From NCBI RefSeq assembly GCF_012027595.1, contig NZ_SNUR01000001.1:124001-188000 (forward strand): DNA of 64,000 nt, given 5' to 3'. Source of the stretch: Thermococcus sp. Bubb.Bath (GTDB lineage Archaea; Methanobacteriota_B; Thermococci; Thermococcales; Thermococcaceae). Below the pieces are notes generated by a model. It saw only the letters and a list, made by a program, of their open reading frames with translations. It did no database searches and had not been told where the DNA came from. Every line of letters begins with the position of its first letter. Within the stretch, counting starts at the first letter, position 1. This document shows positions 51,259-60,299 of the stretch, in pieces. Both the position numbers and the translations under genes were made by a program.

Positions 51259-51280
51259 AAGTTTTTAAATCCAAAAACTT
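51259..51280. promoter_or_regulatory. inverted repeat between thiC and thi4
   Basis: AAGTTTTT-N6-AAAAACTT is a perfect inverted repeat with eight-base arms, midway between the two divergent genes. TATA-like elements lie on each side: minus-strand ATTATAAAAC near 51236-51246 for thiC, and GGTTTAAAAGG at 51293-51303 for thi4. One factor could control both; ThiR, the archaeal thiamine regulator, is a candidate. Confidence 0.5.
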
Positions 51281-51318
51281 AGTTTTGAACGCGGTTTAAA
51301 AGGTTTTAGGTGGTAGTC

Positions 51319-52074
51319 ATGAGGGAGATAGAGATAAGCAGGGCAATAGTTGAGGCCTACTCCAACGACATCCTTGATAACCTCCAACTCGACGTTGCCG
51401 TAGTCGGCGCCGGCCCCTCCGGAATGGTTGCTGGATATTACCTCGCCAAGGGCGGCGCGAAGGTGGCCATCTTCGAGAAAAAGCTCTCCATCGGGGGCGG
51501 GATCTGGGGAGGAGCTATGGGCTTCAACCGTGTCATCGTTCAGGAGAGCGCGAGAGAAATCCTCGACGAATTTGGAGTTGGTTACAGGTCAGCTGGAAAC
51601 GGACTCTACGTTCTCGACGCGGTAGAACTCGCCTCGACGCTCGCTAGCAAGGCAGTGAAAGCTGGAGTGAGGATATTCAACATGATTGAAGTGGAGGACC
51701 TCGTTGTCAAAGATGACAGGGTTTCAGGGTTGGTGATAAACTGGACTCCGGTTATGATGACCGGCCTCCATGTTGACCCGCTCACGGTCGAGGCGAAGTT
51801 CGTGGTGGATTCAACGGGCCATGGGGCGCAGATAAGCCAACACCTTCTCAAGCGCGGGCTGATAAAATCTATCCCTGGAGAGGGTCCGATGTGGGCCGAG
51901 AAGGGCGAGGAGCTTACCGTCGAGCACACGAAAGAGGTCTTCCCAGGCCTCTACGCAACGGGAATGGCGGCGAACGCCCTGGCCGGAGCTCCCAGGATGG
52001 GCCCGATATTCGGTGGCATGCTCCTGAGCGGAAGGAAGGCGGCACTTGAAATCCTTCAGAAGCTCGGAAAGTGA
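51319..52074 (+). CDS. thi4: thiazole synthase Thi4, archaeal sulfide-using type
   Basis: Makes the thiamine thiazole from NAD, glycine and sulfide. The 251-residue protein has the dinucleotide motif VAVVGAGPSGMVAGYYLAKGG, the family stretch IGGGIWGGAMGF and the C-terminal GMAANALAGAPRMGPIFGGM. Yeast Thi4 gives up its own cysteine; here the matching region reads VDSTGHGAQ, and the whole protein contains no cysteine, so it must use free sulfide and can turn over. The ATG at 51319 has AGGTGG upstream. Confidence 0.94.
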   Translation: MREIEISRAIVEAYSNDILDNLQLDVAVVGAGPSGMVAGYYLAKGGAKVAIFEKKLSIGGGIWGGAMGFNRVIVQESAREILDEFGVGYRSAGNGLYVLDAVELASTLASKAVKAGVRIFNMIEVEDLVVKDDRVSGLVINWTPVMMTGLHVDPLTVEAKFVVDSTGHGAQISQHLLKRGLIKSIPGEGPMWAEKGEELTVEHTKEVFPGLYATGMAANALAGAPRMGPIFGGMLLSGRKAALEILQKLGK

Positions 52075-53372
52075 TGGAGATGGCAGTGCTCATCATAGCG
52101 GGCCTCGACACTGGCGGTGGAGCAGGATTAAAGGCCGATATTGAGACGGTCTCAGCCCTTGGCGAGCACCCGCTCCCCGTGGTTTCCGCGATACCCTACC
52201 AGAACCCAGAGGAAGTTAGGGGTATCTTTTCAGTTCCGCCAGGGGCCATCGGGGAGCAGATAAGGGCCGTTAGGGATGCCTTTGAAATCAGGGCCGTCAA
52301 AATAGGCCTCCTCCACGGTGGCGCTATAGATCTTGTGGCAGAAGAGACGGAAGGTCTCATTAGAGTCCTCGACCCGGTTATGGCTTCCTCCTCGGGCTTC
52401 CGGTTTTTGAGTTCCGAAGATGTGAGGGAACTTAAAGAAAAGCTCATTCCCGGCTCGATAGTCACACCCAACGTCCCTGAGGCGGAGATTTTAACGGGCC
52501 TGAAAATAACTTCAGTGGAAGACATAAAAAAGGCTGCTAAGATTCTCGCGGAAGAGATGGGTGCCGAGGCAGCGATCGTCAAGGGCGGGCACCTAAACCT
52601 TACCGATATCCTCTACTGGAACGGAGAAATCTTCGAGTTCCCCGGAGAGTACGTTGAAGGCTTCACCCACGGGACTGGCTGTGCATTCTCCTCTGCCTTA
52701 GCAACTTTCATTGCCAAGGGGCTTAAGCTTCCAGAGGCGGTTGAGAGGGTCAAGCGCTTCGTTGAGGGAGCAATAGAGTTCTCGAATACTGGGGCAAAAG
52801 CCGTTAACCCGCTCTGGGAGCTTCAAAGGGACTCCCAGAGGTGGAGGGCTAAGGAAGAGCTTGAGGAGGCCGTTGATAGGGTTGTGAAAATGGGTGGACT
52901 CCTGAACTCCCACGTTCCTGAGGTCGGTACGAACTTCGCCCTAGCAACGGACTTCGGTGAGGTCTTCGCTGTTAAGGGCAGGATAGTCCGCTACGGCAAG
53001 ACTGTGAAGCCGGTAGGCCCGGTTGAGCTCAACGCCAGCGACCACCTGAGACGTGCCCTCCTCAAGATGAAGGAGTTCTACCCGGAGGTCAGGGCTGTCA
53101 TCAATATCCGGTATTCGAAAGAGCTCGTCGAGAGGGCAGAAAAGCTTGGACTCAAGGTTTCCTTCTACGACAGGAGAGAAGAGCCCGAGGAAGTAAAGAG
53201 GGCCGAGAGGGGCACTATGGAGTGGGGTATCGAGCGCGCCGTGGAGGGGCTTGGAGAGCGGCCCGACGTGATCTATCACCTCGGTGACTGGGGAAAGGAG
53301 CCGATGATACTGGTCTTTGGAAGGAGTGCGGAGGAAGTCATAATGAGGGTTCAAAGGCTTGTTGAGCTATAG
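52074..53372 (+). CDS. thiDN: HMP-phosphate kinase / thiamine-phosphate synthase fusion (ThiD-ThiN)
   Basis: Phosphorylates the pyrimidine (ThiD domain, residues about 1-250: IAGLDTGGGAGLKADI; TPNVPEAEILTG; GTGCAFSSALAT) and couples it to the thiazole (ThiN domain, about 265-432: VPEVGTNFALA; ASDHLRRALLKMKEFYPEVR). ThiN replaces ThiE in many archaea. The ATG overlaps the thi4 stop; a second ATG six bases later is also possible. Confidence 0.93.
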   Translation: MEMAVLIIAGLDTGGGAGLKADIETVSALGEHPLPVVSAIPYQNPEEVRGIFSVPPGAIGEQIRAVRDAFEIRAVKIGLLHGGAIDLVAEETEGLIRVLDPVMASSSGFRFLSSEDVRELKEKLIPGSIVTPNVPEAEILTGLKITSVEDIKKAAKILAEEMGAEAAIVKGGHLNLTDILYWNGEIFEFPGEYVEGFTHGTGCAFSSALATFIAKGLKLPEAVERVKRFVEGAIEFSNTGAKAVNPLWELQRDSQRWRAKEELEEAVDRVVKMGGLLNSHVPEVGTNFALATDFGEVFAVKGRIVRYGKTVKPVGPVELNASDHLRRALLKMKEFYPEVRAVINIRYSKELVERAEKLGLKVSFYDRREEPEEVKRAERGTMEWGIERAVEGLGERPDVIYHLGDWGKEPMILVFGRSAEEVIMRVQRLVEL

Positions 53373-53380
53373 GACATTTC

Positions 53381-54358
53381 TTAATCTCCCATTATCTTTT
53401 CCAGCTTCCTGCAGAGGTCGAGATGGAAGAGGAATTCTTTCTCAATCTCCTTATCCTCAAAGACTAGCTTTAGCTCATTGAGCCTATTCTTTCCCCCAAA
53501 CTCGCCGTAAACCAACGTCCCGTTCACCTCGATAAGGCCGAAGACGGCGGCGAGGTTGAAGATGAGAGTCCTGAGCTGGTAGGCAGATACTTCATGGTTG
53601 TCCAGTTTGGCTGTTGGGTACTCAAAGTAGAAGTATTCCAGTCCCTCCATTCTGGCGACGTCCGTTACTGCCAGATCAGCGGTCAGGAAAACAACTAGGG
53701 TTGGGCTCATCTCGTCGTAGTGCTTGAGGGTCTTAACGATGAGTTCATCATTGTTGTGGCCTTCACCATAGCGTTCAACGATAATCAACCTATTCTTCAG
53801 CGCCTCGAACTCCTTGAGGGCTATGTAAGCGGCTTTCCTCGACTTCTTAATCCTCCTGTTGCTAAGCTCTCTGAGGAGATGGCCATTCCTAACGGTCTCC
53901 ATTATCTCGTGGAGGTAGTTTGAGCGGTACTTGTAGTTCATGGCCCCCTCTATCTCGTTTTTCACATCCTCGGCGACGACTATCTGGTATCCGTCGAGGA
54001 GGCGGTAGTTTGAGATGAAGCGGTGGTAGAATACGTTGGTGTCAGGAGCAAAAACGACGCCCTTTTTGAGAACCCTGTAGAGCTCAAGCATCCTCTCAAA
54101 GCCCTCTATGTTGTCGTAGACTATTATGCCTGACGAGATGAAGGCCTCGTAGAAGTCGGAGTAGGAGGGCAGCTCGGGATGCCTCACTCGGAAGTCCCTC
54201 TTCTCGGCCTTGACCTGGACGGTGTAGCCTCCCTCGGAGGGCCTAGCCGTGAAGAGAAGTGCATCGTATATGGGGAAAGAAACGCGGAGTTCTCCCTTCT
54301 CTTGGAGGAGGTTGATGAGTATCTGGAGCTCGGGCTTCTCAATAATGACCTCACTCAT
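53381..54358 (-). CDS. PIN-domain protein, possible nuclease paired with a CARF-like protein
   Basis: A 325-residue protein with an N-terminal domain of about 100 residues followed by a PIN-like nuclease core: FAPDTNVFYHRF (first Asp), VAEDVKNEIEGA (Glu), and HNNDELIVKTL plus FLTADLAVTDVAR (late acidic residues). Those acidic positions are what a metal-dependent ribonuclease needs. The start at 54358 has GGAGGAG upstream and overlaps the CARF-like gene by eight bases. A joint role, ligand sensing by one and RNA cleavage by the other, is inferred from the pairing. Confidence 0.8.
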   Translation of the reverse strand: MSEVIIEKPELQILINLLQEKGELRVSFPIYDALLFTARPSEGGYTVQVKAEKRDFRVRHPELPSYSDFYEAFISSGIIVYDNIEGFERMLELYRVLKKGVVFAPDTNVFYHRFISNYRLLDGYQIVVAEDVKNEIEGAMNYKYRSNYLHEIMETVRNGHLLRELSNRRIKKSRKAAYIALKEFEALKNRLIIVERYGEGHNNDELIVKTLKHYDEMSPTLVVFLTADLAVTDVARMEGLEYFYFEYPTAKLDNHEVSAYQLRTLIFNLAAVFGLIEVNGTLVYGEFGGKNRLNELKLVFEDKEIEKEFLFHLDLCRKLEKIMGD

Positions 54359-54824
54359 CATTCTCCTCCCCCAGGAAGTTCTTGAGCACCTGCATGTGCT
54401 TAGGAAGCATTATGTAGGGTCTATTCGGGAACTGGACATCTAGGAGGGCCATGTAGAGGATTTCTCTCACGTTCGACTCCCTGCTGTGAATTATCGCGGC
54501 AGTCACCAACGCCTTCCTCCCGGAAGTCATGTTGAGGATTATATCTCCATCCTTTTCCCCAAGCTCGGAGAAGAGGCTTCTGAGAACCCTGTCGGCCTCT
54601 TTGAAGTCGTCATCTGATATGACGAGGGTTTTTACCTTGGGAGAAAATCCATATACCTCAGATATCGTCTTTATCGCCTTGGTTATCTTCGGCAGGTTGT
54701 GTGAGTACCTTCTCTCGGTTATGATATAGACTTCCTTTGGTCTCTCGCCCCTCATGAGTGAGGCGTAGTAGGTGTTCACTAGCGCCCAGGGAGTTCTCCC
54801 GAGCAGGGCTATATGGACGCTCAT
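54351..54824 (-). CDS. CARF-like sensor protein
   Basis: A 157-residue Rossmann-like protein. The first strand/loop HIALLGRTPWALVNTYYASL, VYIITERR and the later ILNMTSGRKALVTAAIIH loop resemble CARF domains, which bind cyclic oligoadenylates in type III CRISPR defence (the last loop corresponds to the TGGTK-type motif). No effector domain is attached. It overlaps both neighbours. DUF1887/Can-like or other Rossmann proteins are alternatives. Confidence 0.7.
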   Translation of the reverse strand: MSVHIALLGRTPWALVNTYYASLMRGERPKEVYIITERRYSHNLPKITKAIKTISEVYGFSPKVKTLVISDDDFKEADRVLRSLFSELGEKDGDIILNMTSGRKALVTAAIIHSRESNVREILYMALLDVQFPNRPYIMLPKHMQVLKNFLGEENDE

Positions 54825-55282
54825 TCGACCATCACCATCCCGTAGAGGACGCTTTCAGAGAAGTCCATCTCAACGAGCGAGCTTATCTCTATTCCAACCG
54901 CATCTATGCTCGGCCTAACTTTCTCTGGCATTCTACAGGGTTTTCCCCTCTCGAACGGGCAATCGTCGCAAAGGTTGCAGTTGCCTGGAAAGAGTGCCAT
55001 TGCGTAGAGCTTTCCTTCCTTGAAAAGTTCGGCTTCCTTTTTCAGAAGCCACAGGAGAACCTTCCTCTTCTCGGCCTCGAAGTCCTTCGTATCAATCTCA
55101 AACTTTACAAGAAGGGCCTTTTTGAAAGATTTAACCCACTCCTTGGCTTCCTTCCAGTCCGGGGCATAGGGAGGACAGCCCGGCCTCTTCCCGTACATTG
55201 GACAGGCCCTGCACTTCCAAACCGGCCTCGGTGAGACGGTTATCTTCTCCGCTGGAATTTCTTTCTCCCACAGCACCATCAT
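54821..55282 (-). CDS. DUF2284 cysteine-rich metal-binding protein
   Basis: A protein of about 153 residues with Cys pattern typical of DUF2284: WKCRACPMYGKRPGCPPYAP near the N terminus and NCNLCDDCPFERGKPCRMP near the C terminus, probably binding an Fe-S cluster. The start is uncertain (GTG 55291, ATG 55282 or 55279). Stop overlaps the CARF-like start, which makes the three genes an operon. Function unknown. Confidence 0.82.
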   Translation of the reverse strand: MMVLWEKEIPAEKITVSPRPVWKCRACPMYGKRPGCPPYAPDWKEAKEWVKSFKKALLVKFEIDTKDFEAEKRKVLLWLLKKEAELFKEGKLYAMALFPGNCNLCDDCPFERGKPCRMPEKVRPSIDAVGIEISSLVEMDFSESVLYGMVMVE

Positions 55283-55326
55283 CTTGCCCACAGAAAAGGG
55301 TAGGAAGGGAAGGTTAAAACGTTTCC

Positions 55327-56049
55327 TCAGTCCATCAGCCTGCCGCCGTTGACGTCCACGACCTCACCCGTTATGTGGTCGTTTTCAAGGAGAAATATCA
55401 CTGCGTGGGCTATCTCCTCGGGCTTCGCTATCTCCCCGGTAATGGAGAGCTTCCTGAGCTTCTCCTTTATCTTGGGGCTTATCAGTCCAGTATCCACCGG
55501 ACCGGGGGCGACGGCGTTGACAAGTATGTCCGGCGCCAGGTGTCTCGCGAGGTTAAAGGTCAGGGCTATAAGGCCTCCCTTCGAGGCCGCGTAGTGAGGC
55601 CCGACCGTTCCTCCATCCTTGCCCGCTATAGAGGCTATGTTCACTATCTTGCCTTTCTTCATGTACCTGAGCACTTCCTGCGTGACAATGAAGGCACCCT
55701 TGAGGTTAACCCCGAGGACTGCGTCCCAATCTTCATCGGTAACATCCATTGGCTTCAGAGCCTTTCCGAGTATTCCAGCATTGTTTATGAGGATGTCTAC
55801 TCCGCCGAAGCGTTCAACGACCTTCCCCACCATCGCCCTTACTTCTTTCCTGTTCCTAACGTCGGCCTTCACAATCATGGCCTCTGCCCCGGCCTCCCTG
55901 CAGAGCCTCTCAGTCTCCCTTGCCCCCTCTTCGTCGTGGGCGTAGTTTATGGCCACCTTTGCCCCCTTCTTCGCGAGGGCCACGGCTATGGCCCTCCCAA
56001 TCCCCCTTGAGGCTCCTGTAACGAGGGCAACTTTTCCGGCCAGCTCCAT
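55327..56049 (-). CDS. short-chain dehydrogenase/reductase (FabG-like)
   Basis: A 240-residue NAD(P)-dependent oxidoreductase. TGASRGIGRAI binds the cofactor, NNAGILG follows, and the catalytic Ser-Tyr-Lys is in IASIAGKDG and HYAASKGG. C-terminal substrate loop ends VDVNGGRLMD. Substrate unknown; sequence is close to 3-oxoacyl-ACP reductase but archaea lack that pathway. It is divergent from the PEBP gene. Confidence 0.88.
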   Translation of the reverse strand: MELAGKVALVTGASRGIGRAIAVALAKKGAKVAINYAHDEEGARETERLCREAGAEAMIVKADVRNRKEVRAMVGKVVERFGGVDILINNAGILGKALKPMDVTDEDWDAVLGVNLKGAFIVTQEVLRYMKKGKIVNIASIAGKDGGTVGPHYAASKGGLIALTFNLARHLAPDILVNAVAPGPVDTGLISPKIKEKLRKLSITGEIAKPEEIAHAVIFLLENDHITGEVVDVNGGRLMD

Positions 56050-56162
56050 ATTATCACCGGGGGAATTTAGGCATTTCTTCCCAAAAACCTTTTTACTCCC
56101 AATGACGTAACTAAAACCATGAGGGAGTTGCTTCCGGATGTCTCTCCGGAGGGGGTGAGAAG

Positions 56163-56636
56163 ATGGAGAAAACCCTTGAAGTAGGCTCCGCCTTCCACGA
56201 GGGGGAGTTCATACCGAAGGAGTACGCCTGCGAAGGCGATGATACAAACCCGCCGATCTACATCGGCAACATCCCGCCTGAGGCAAAGAGCCTCGTGATT
56301 ATCGTCGATGACCCCGATGCGCCCGCTGGAACCTTCACCCACTGGATAGCCTGGAACATCCCACCCGTGGGCGAAATCCTCTCATGGATACCAAAGAAGA
56401 CCGAGACCGATGAGCCGATACACATCGTTCAGGGGAGGAACAACTTCGGCAAGATCGGCTACAACGGCCCATGTCCCCCGAGGGGACACGGCATCCATCA
56501 CTATCACTTTAAGGTCTACGCCCTGGACACAGAGCTCCACCTCAAGCCTGGGTCATCGAGGAAGGAGCTGGAGAAGGCTATGGAAGGCCACGTTATAACC
56601 TGGGGCGAGATAGTTGGCCTCTACGAGAGGGGATGA
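56163..56636 (+). CDS. YbhB/PEBP-family protein
   Basis: A 157-residue phosphatidylethanolamine-binding-like protein. The ligand pocket motifs DDPDAPAGTFTHWIAWNIP and GYNGPCPPRGHGIHHYHFKVYALD are intact. Function in archaea unknown; bacterial relatives may regulate kinases or proteases. GGGGGTGA precedes the ATG. A small hairpin (TCCGGA repeated six bases apart) lies in the leader. Confidence 0.9.
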   Translation: MEKTLEVGSAFHEGEFIPKEYACEGDDTNPPIYIGNIPPEAKSLVIIVDDPDAPAGTFTHWIAWNIPPVGEILSWIPKKTETDEPIHIVQGRNNFGKIGYNGPCPPRGHGIHHYHFKVYALDTELHLKPGSSRKELEKAMEGHVITWGEIVGLYERG

Positions 56637-56696
56637 GCTCCTAACTCCGAACGGAAAGCTTATATCATGGAGGCTGGACTACCTTCGGTGATTCCA

Positions 56697-58274
56697 ATGG
56701 AGAGAGGGCTTTCCTTTGTAGTCGTTTTTCTGCTGCCGGGAGCGCTCTTCAGCGTTTTGTCTTTCCTAGGAGCTTCAGCGGCGCCGAACTACACCTACAG
56801 TGCGTCTTAACCCAGCCGGCTCCGAGAGCCCCGGCTATAACTACGCCGGGCTCTACAATAACGCTGATTCCCAAGAGCGGCGTTCAAATCGTGGGCCTTG
56901 AGATAATCTCAGTCCTCTACGGCCTGTATACCCGCCAGGTTCTTGGGAATGAAAACGGAACTATAACGGCCAAAGTCCCGGACGATATCGTTCCTGACGG
57001 CTACTCCCTCATCGTGAACACCTCCAGCAACCGGACCATAATCCCAACGGCATCTACGTCTTCAAGAAGTTCCCCGACGTTCTTAACATCGCCCAGGTCA
57101 GTGATACCCACATAACCAGCGGTGCCAAAATCGGATACGTCTGTGGAAACTACTTCCAGAGGGATATCTTCAAGCTCGATGAGATGTGCTCCAACCCGAT
57201 ACCTCTTCACAGTGCCACCGCCGCCGACAGCGCCTACACCTACTGGGCAATGAACCCCAATGCGACTCTAACAGTAAACACCGGTGATGACGTTGACACC
57301 GCCGGTGACTACGCCGGATACAAGGTCATGCTCGACATAATGGATAGAACCTCCGCCGCGGGCAGGCTCGTTGTGAACATAAAGGAGAACCACGATGACC
57401 CGCCCGTCGTTTTCCAGAAGCTCATCGGTCCCAGATACTTCTATGAAACGATTTCACCTGGTACGGCAGCAACCTGATTACCATCTACGCCAACGGAACC
57501 ATCGAGATGAAGCCCGTCATGGAGGCCTTTGGAACGGTCTTCGGCAACTTCACCTCCCTGCCAGTCCCACATAGGTTCATCGTCTTCAGGCACAATGGTG
57601 AGGACGGTACCGCACTCAAGGTCACATACACAGTCCTCGGCGAGAGAACCATCGGGGACAAGCACTACCTGCTCCTCAACGTGACCATACCCGTTGGAAC
57701 CTGGCAGATAGTCGCCTCCAATGGCGCGGATTCAGAGAAGCCCATTCTCAGGATAGCCTACACCTCCCCGAGTAGGCCCAGGCCAGGAAGGCCCTTCAAG
57801 CTCTACCTCTCTGCCACGGACAACATTGGAATAAGGGACATGTACGCGGTCGTCTACGACAAGGCCACTAGAAAGGAGGTCTCATACGGCAATGTCTCAA
57901 AGTTCCCGGCAGAGCCGACCAGTGGTAAGGAGGACAACAAATACTACGTCTTCCAGTTCCCAGCCCTTAACCAGTCCGACTACGAGATCAAGGTCATCGC
58001 CGTCGACTTCTACAACAACACCGCAGAGGCCACCAAGGAGATAAACTTCGCCCCTGCAACCACTACCACCAGTTCCTCCTCAAGCAGCACTACAAGCTCA
58101 AGCTCCAGCACAACCCAGACCACCACGACTACCACATCCAGTACCGGCCCGAGCAGCACCCCACAGTCGAGTACTACTCCGTCTTCAAGCAGCAGGAAGG
58201 GAACGAGCATTTGCGGTCCGGCGGCCATCGTCGGCCTTGCCATCATACCACTCCTCCTGAGAAAGAAGAAGTGA
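56697..58274 (+). pseudogene. decayed cell-surface metallophosphoesterase with CGP-CTERM anchor
   Basis: Pieces in three frames form one gene: a signal peptide (MERGLSFVVVFLLPGALFS), a region ending DGYSLIVNTSSN, then a shift near 57035 to FPDVLNIAQVSDTHITSG and NTGDDVDTAGDY, the first metal motifs of calcineurin-like phosphoesterases. The next motif reads ENHDDP where GNHD is normal. After IGPRYFYETIS (57455) the rest of the catalytic domain, with its His motifs, is gone. Sequence resumes near 57460 in a third frame with TWYGSNLITIYANGT, an Ig-like domain, a Ser/Thr-rich stalk (58045-58200), and SICGPAAIVGLAIIPLLLRK, a CGP-CTERM sorting tail. Surely inactive as an enzyme. A TATA box (GCTTATATC) is still present near 56658-56666. 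Confidence 0.85.
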
Positions 58275-58360
58275 AAGGCTTTCGTTTTCCTTCCTTTTCT
58301 TCTCCCCACCTTTTCGATACTCATTTAAATGGCGGCACTTATTTTCTTGTGGTGATTATG

Positions 58361-59008
58361 ATGGCCACAAGGAAGCTCTACTACGAGGATGCCTACATGA
58401 GGGAGGCCAAGGCGAAGGTTTTGGAGAGTAAGGACAACGCCCTCCTCCTCGACCAGACGGTGTTCTACCCCACCGGCGGCGGCCAGCCCCATGACAGGGG
58501 CACGATAAACGGCGTTGAAGTCCTTGACGTCTACAAGGACGAGGAAGGGAACGTCTGGCACGTTGTTGCTGAGCCCGAGAAGTTCAAGGTTGGGGACGAG
58601 GTCGAGCTTAGAATCGACTGGGACTACCGCTACAAGCTCATGAGGATTCACAGCGCGATGCATCTGCTTGACCACGTGCTCAACGAAGTTCTTGGAAAAG
58701 GCAAGTGGAAGCCCTACGGAAGCGGTATGAGTGCCGAGAAGGGCCGCTACGACATAGAGTACCCGGAGAACGTCAACCAGTACAAGGGGAAGATAATCGA
58801 GCTCTTCAACCGCTACGTTGACGAAGGCGGCGAAATGAAGATATGGTGGGAAGGAGAGACAAGGCTGACCCAGATAAGGGACTTCGAGCCGATTCCCTGT
58901 GGAGGAACGCACGTGAAGGACATAAGGGAGATAGGGCACCTCAAGAAGCTCAAGCGGTCCAGCCTTGGAAAGGGTAAACAGAGGCTTGAGCTGTGGCTTG
59001 AGGAGTGA
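58361..59008 (+). CDS. alaX: alanyl-tRNA editing protein AlaX
   Basis: Removes wrongly attached serine or glycine from tRNA-Ala. The 215-residue protein has QTVFYPTGGGQPHDRG, the HSAMHLLDHVL zinc motif (HxxxH) and the later IPCGGTHV (CxxxH), completing the zinc site. This is the medium form, with the N-terminal beta-barrel. ATG at 58361 with GGTGAT upstream. Confidence 0.93.
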   Translation: MATRKLYYEDAYMREAKAKVLESKDNALLLDQTVFYPTGGGQPHDRGTINGVEVLDVYKDEEGNVWHVVAEPEKFKVGDEVELRIDWDYRYKLMRIHSAMHLLDHVLNEVLGKGKWKPYGSGMSAEKGRYDIEYPENVNQYKGKIIELFNRYVDEGGEMKIWWEGETRLTQIRDFEPIPCGGTHVKDIREIGHLKKLKRSSLGKGKQRLELWLEE

Positions 59009-59075
59009 GTTTGGAACTTTTTACTTTTAGATTTTCGACTTGTTATTCCCTCTCTTAAATTGCTGGGCTCTGTAT

Positions 59076-60275
59076 CTAAACTCTCAGTCCTTTTTTTCTC
59101 GATATCACGAGGGCAGCCAGTGAGGTTATAACCGCAATAATGCTTAGTACCAACGATGCTTTATCCCATGGATTGCCCTCTTCTTCTGGGACGCCCTTCG
59201 TGGCATAAACATTGACTGCATAGATGTTTTTGTCTGGGATTCCATCAAGGAACTCTATCGGGGCAATACCTAACGAGTCAAGCTTTGTTTCAAAATAATC
59301 CTTTCCATCGCTCCAGACCCATAGATACCTCCCGTTGAATCCCACCGTGAGTTTCAATGCTCCCTTTGGAAGTGAGACCTTACCGCACTTTCTCCTGGGC
59401 CATTTCCCGTAGCATACACGTCCCCCTTTGACATACAGCTCTTTAGTCTCCCCGTGTGACGTGACGAACTTCAGAAGGGTGAAATCGTTTCCCCTCCAGA
59501 AGAACTCGCCTTCGACTTTAACATCTTCATAATAGGAGGAAATCCCCATCTGGCAGCCCTTATGCCGGGGGATTATAAAGGGAAACCCATCCTCCGCTGG
59601 ATAATATGACTGATACGGAATGAGGACGTACCCATAGACCCCAGTTATGAACTTCGCCCGCTCCCCGCTCAATTTTACGAGGACTTCCCCGGATGGTTTT
59701 TCGTCGCTGAGGTCAACCCAGTACTCTGGCGGAGCTGGAGTTCTATTGACCTCTTTCCCTTCCCATGACACATCAACGCTCAGTGGAAGTTTTGGGACGT
59801 ACGTCCCATTTTCATATATGGTATTGCTCTCAAGGTAGATGGCCACGAGCTTCCATGGGACGTTTATCCTGAAGGTGCCGTTTCCAAGGTTCTCAAACCC
59901 GACCTTTGTGAGCAGGTACCTCCGGTACTCCCCCTTGATTGTATCAGGGAACATGTTCGGCTGATATTCCGGACTGACGGAGACGTTTATCGGGCAACTC
60001 GCGTTGAGGTAGAGCTCGGGGTTCCTCCCACCGGGGAATATGTAGTCGGTAAGCCTGAACTCCCCTCTCCGGTTGATATGAATGGCAAAGCTCTGGATTG
60101 AGATATCATCCTTGAAAACTCCCACCAGCCAACCGTTGCAGGAGGCATTGTAATGAACTGTTGCGTCGTTGAGTGTGTATCCGGGTGGAGCATGGAACGA
60201 GACGGTAACGTTGCTGGCTGAGGCCAAGGTAGAGGTTAGTAAAACCACCAATAGGAACGGGATTAATCTCCTCAT
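59076..60275 (-). CDS. predicted surface protein, signal peptide plus C-terminal anchor, function unknown
   Basis: A 399-residue protein: signal peptide MRRLIPFLLVVLLTSTLASA, a beta-rich outside region with several N-glycosylation sequons (NVTV, NASC, NGTF), four Cys, and a C-terminal helix (LVLSIIAVITSLAALVISRK). No recognised domain; no enzyme motif. TATA box TTTTTATAG lies about 25 bases before the ATG, so the transcript is almost leaderless. It stands between AlaX and the cas genes. Confidence 0.8.
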   Translation of the reverse strand: MRRLIPFLLVVLLTSTLASASNVTVSFHAPPGYTLNDATVHYNASCNGWLVGVFKDDISIQSFAIHINRRGEFRLTDYIFPGGRNPELYLNASCPINVSVSPEYQPNMFPDTIKGEYRRYLLTKVGFENLGNGTFRINVPWKLVAIYLESNTIYENGTYVPKLPLSVDVSWEGKEVNRTPAPPEYWVDLSDEKPSGEVLVKLSGERAKFITGVYGYVLIPYQSYYPAEDGFPFIIPRHKGCQMGISSYYEDVKVEGEFFWRGNDFTLLKFVTSHGETKELYVKGGRVCYGKWPRRKCGKVSLPKGALKLTVGFNGRYLWVWSDGKDYFETKLDSLGIAPIEFLDGIPDKNIYAVNVYATKGVPEEEGNPWDKASLVLSIIAVITSLAALVISRKKGLRV

Positions 60276-60299
60276 GGTGTTGTATTGGAAGTGGGCACT

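Noticed and set aside
56119-56184. A 21-codon frame with a small hairpin in the leader of the PEBP gene
   Set aside because: It overlaps the true start in another frame and has no ribosome site; the hairpin is only six base pairs of a self-palindromic string.
57507-58274. The last frame of the decayed phosphoesterase as an independent gene
   Set aside because: It has no ribosome site or signal peptide and continues the stalk and anchor of the upstream fragments.
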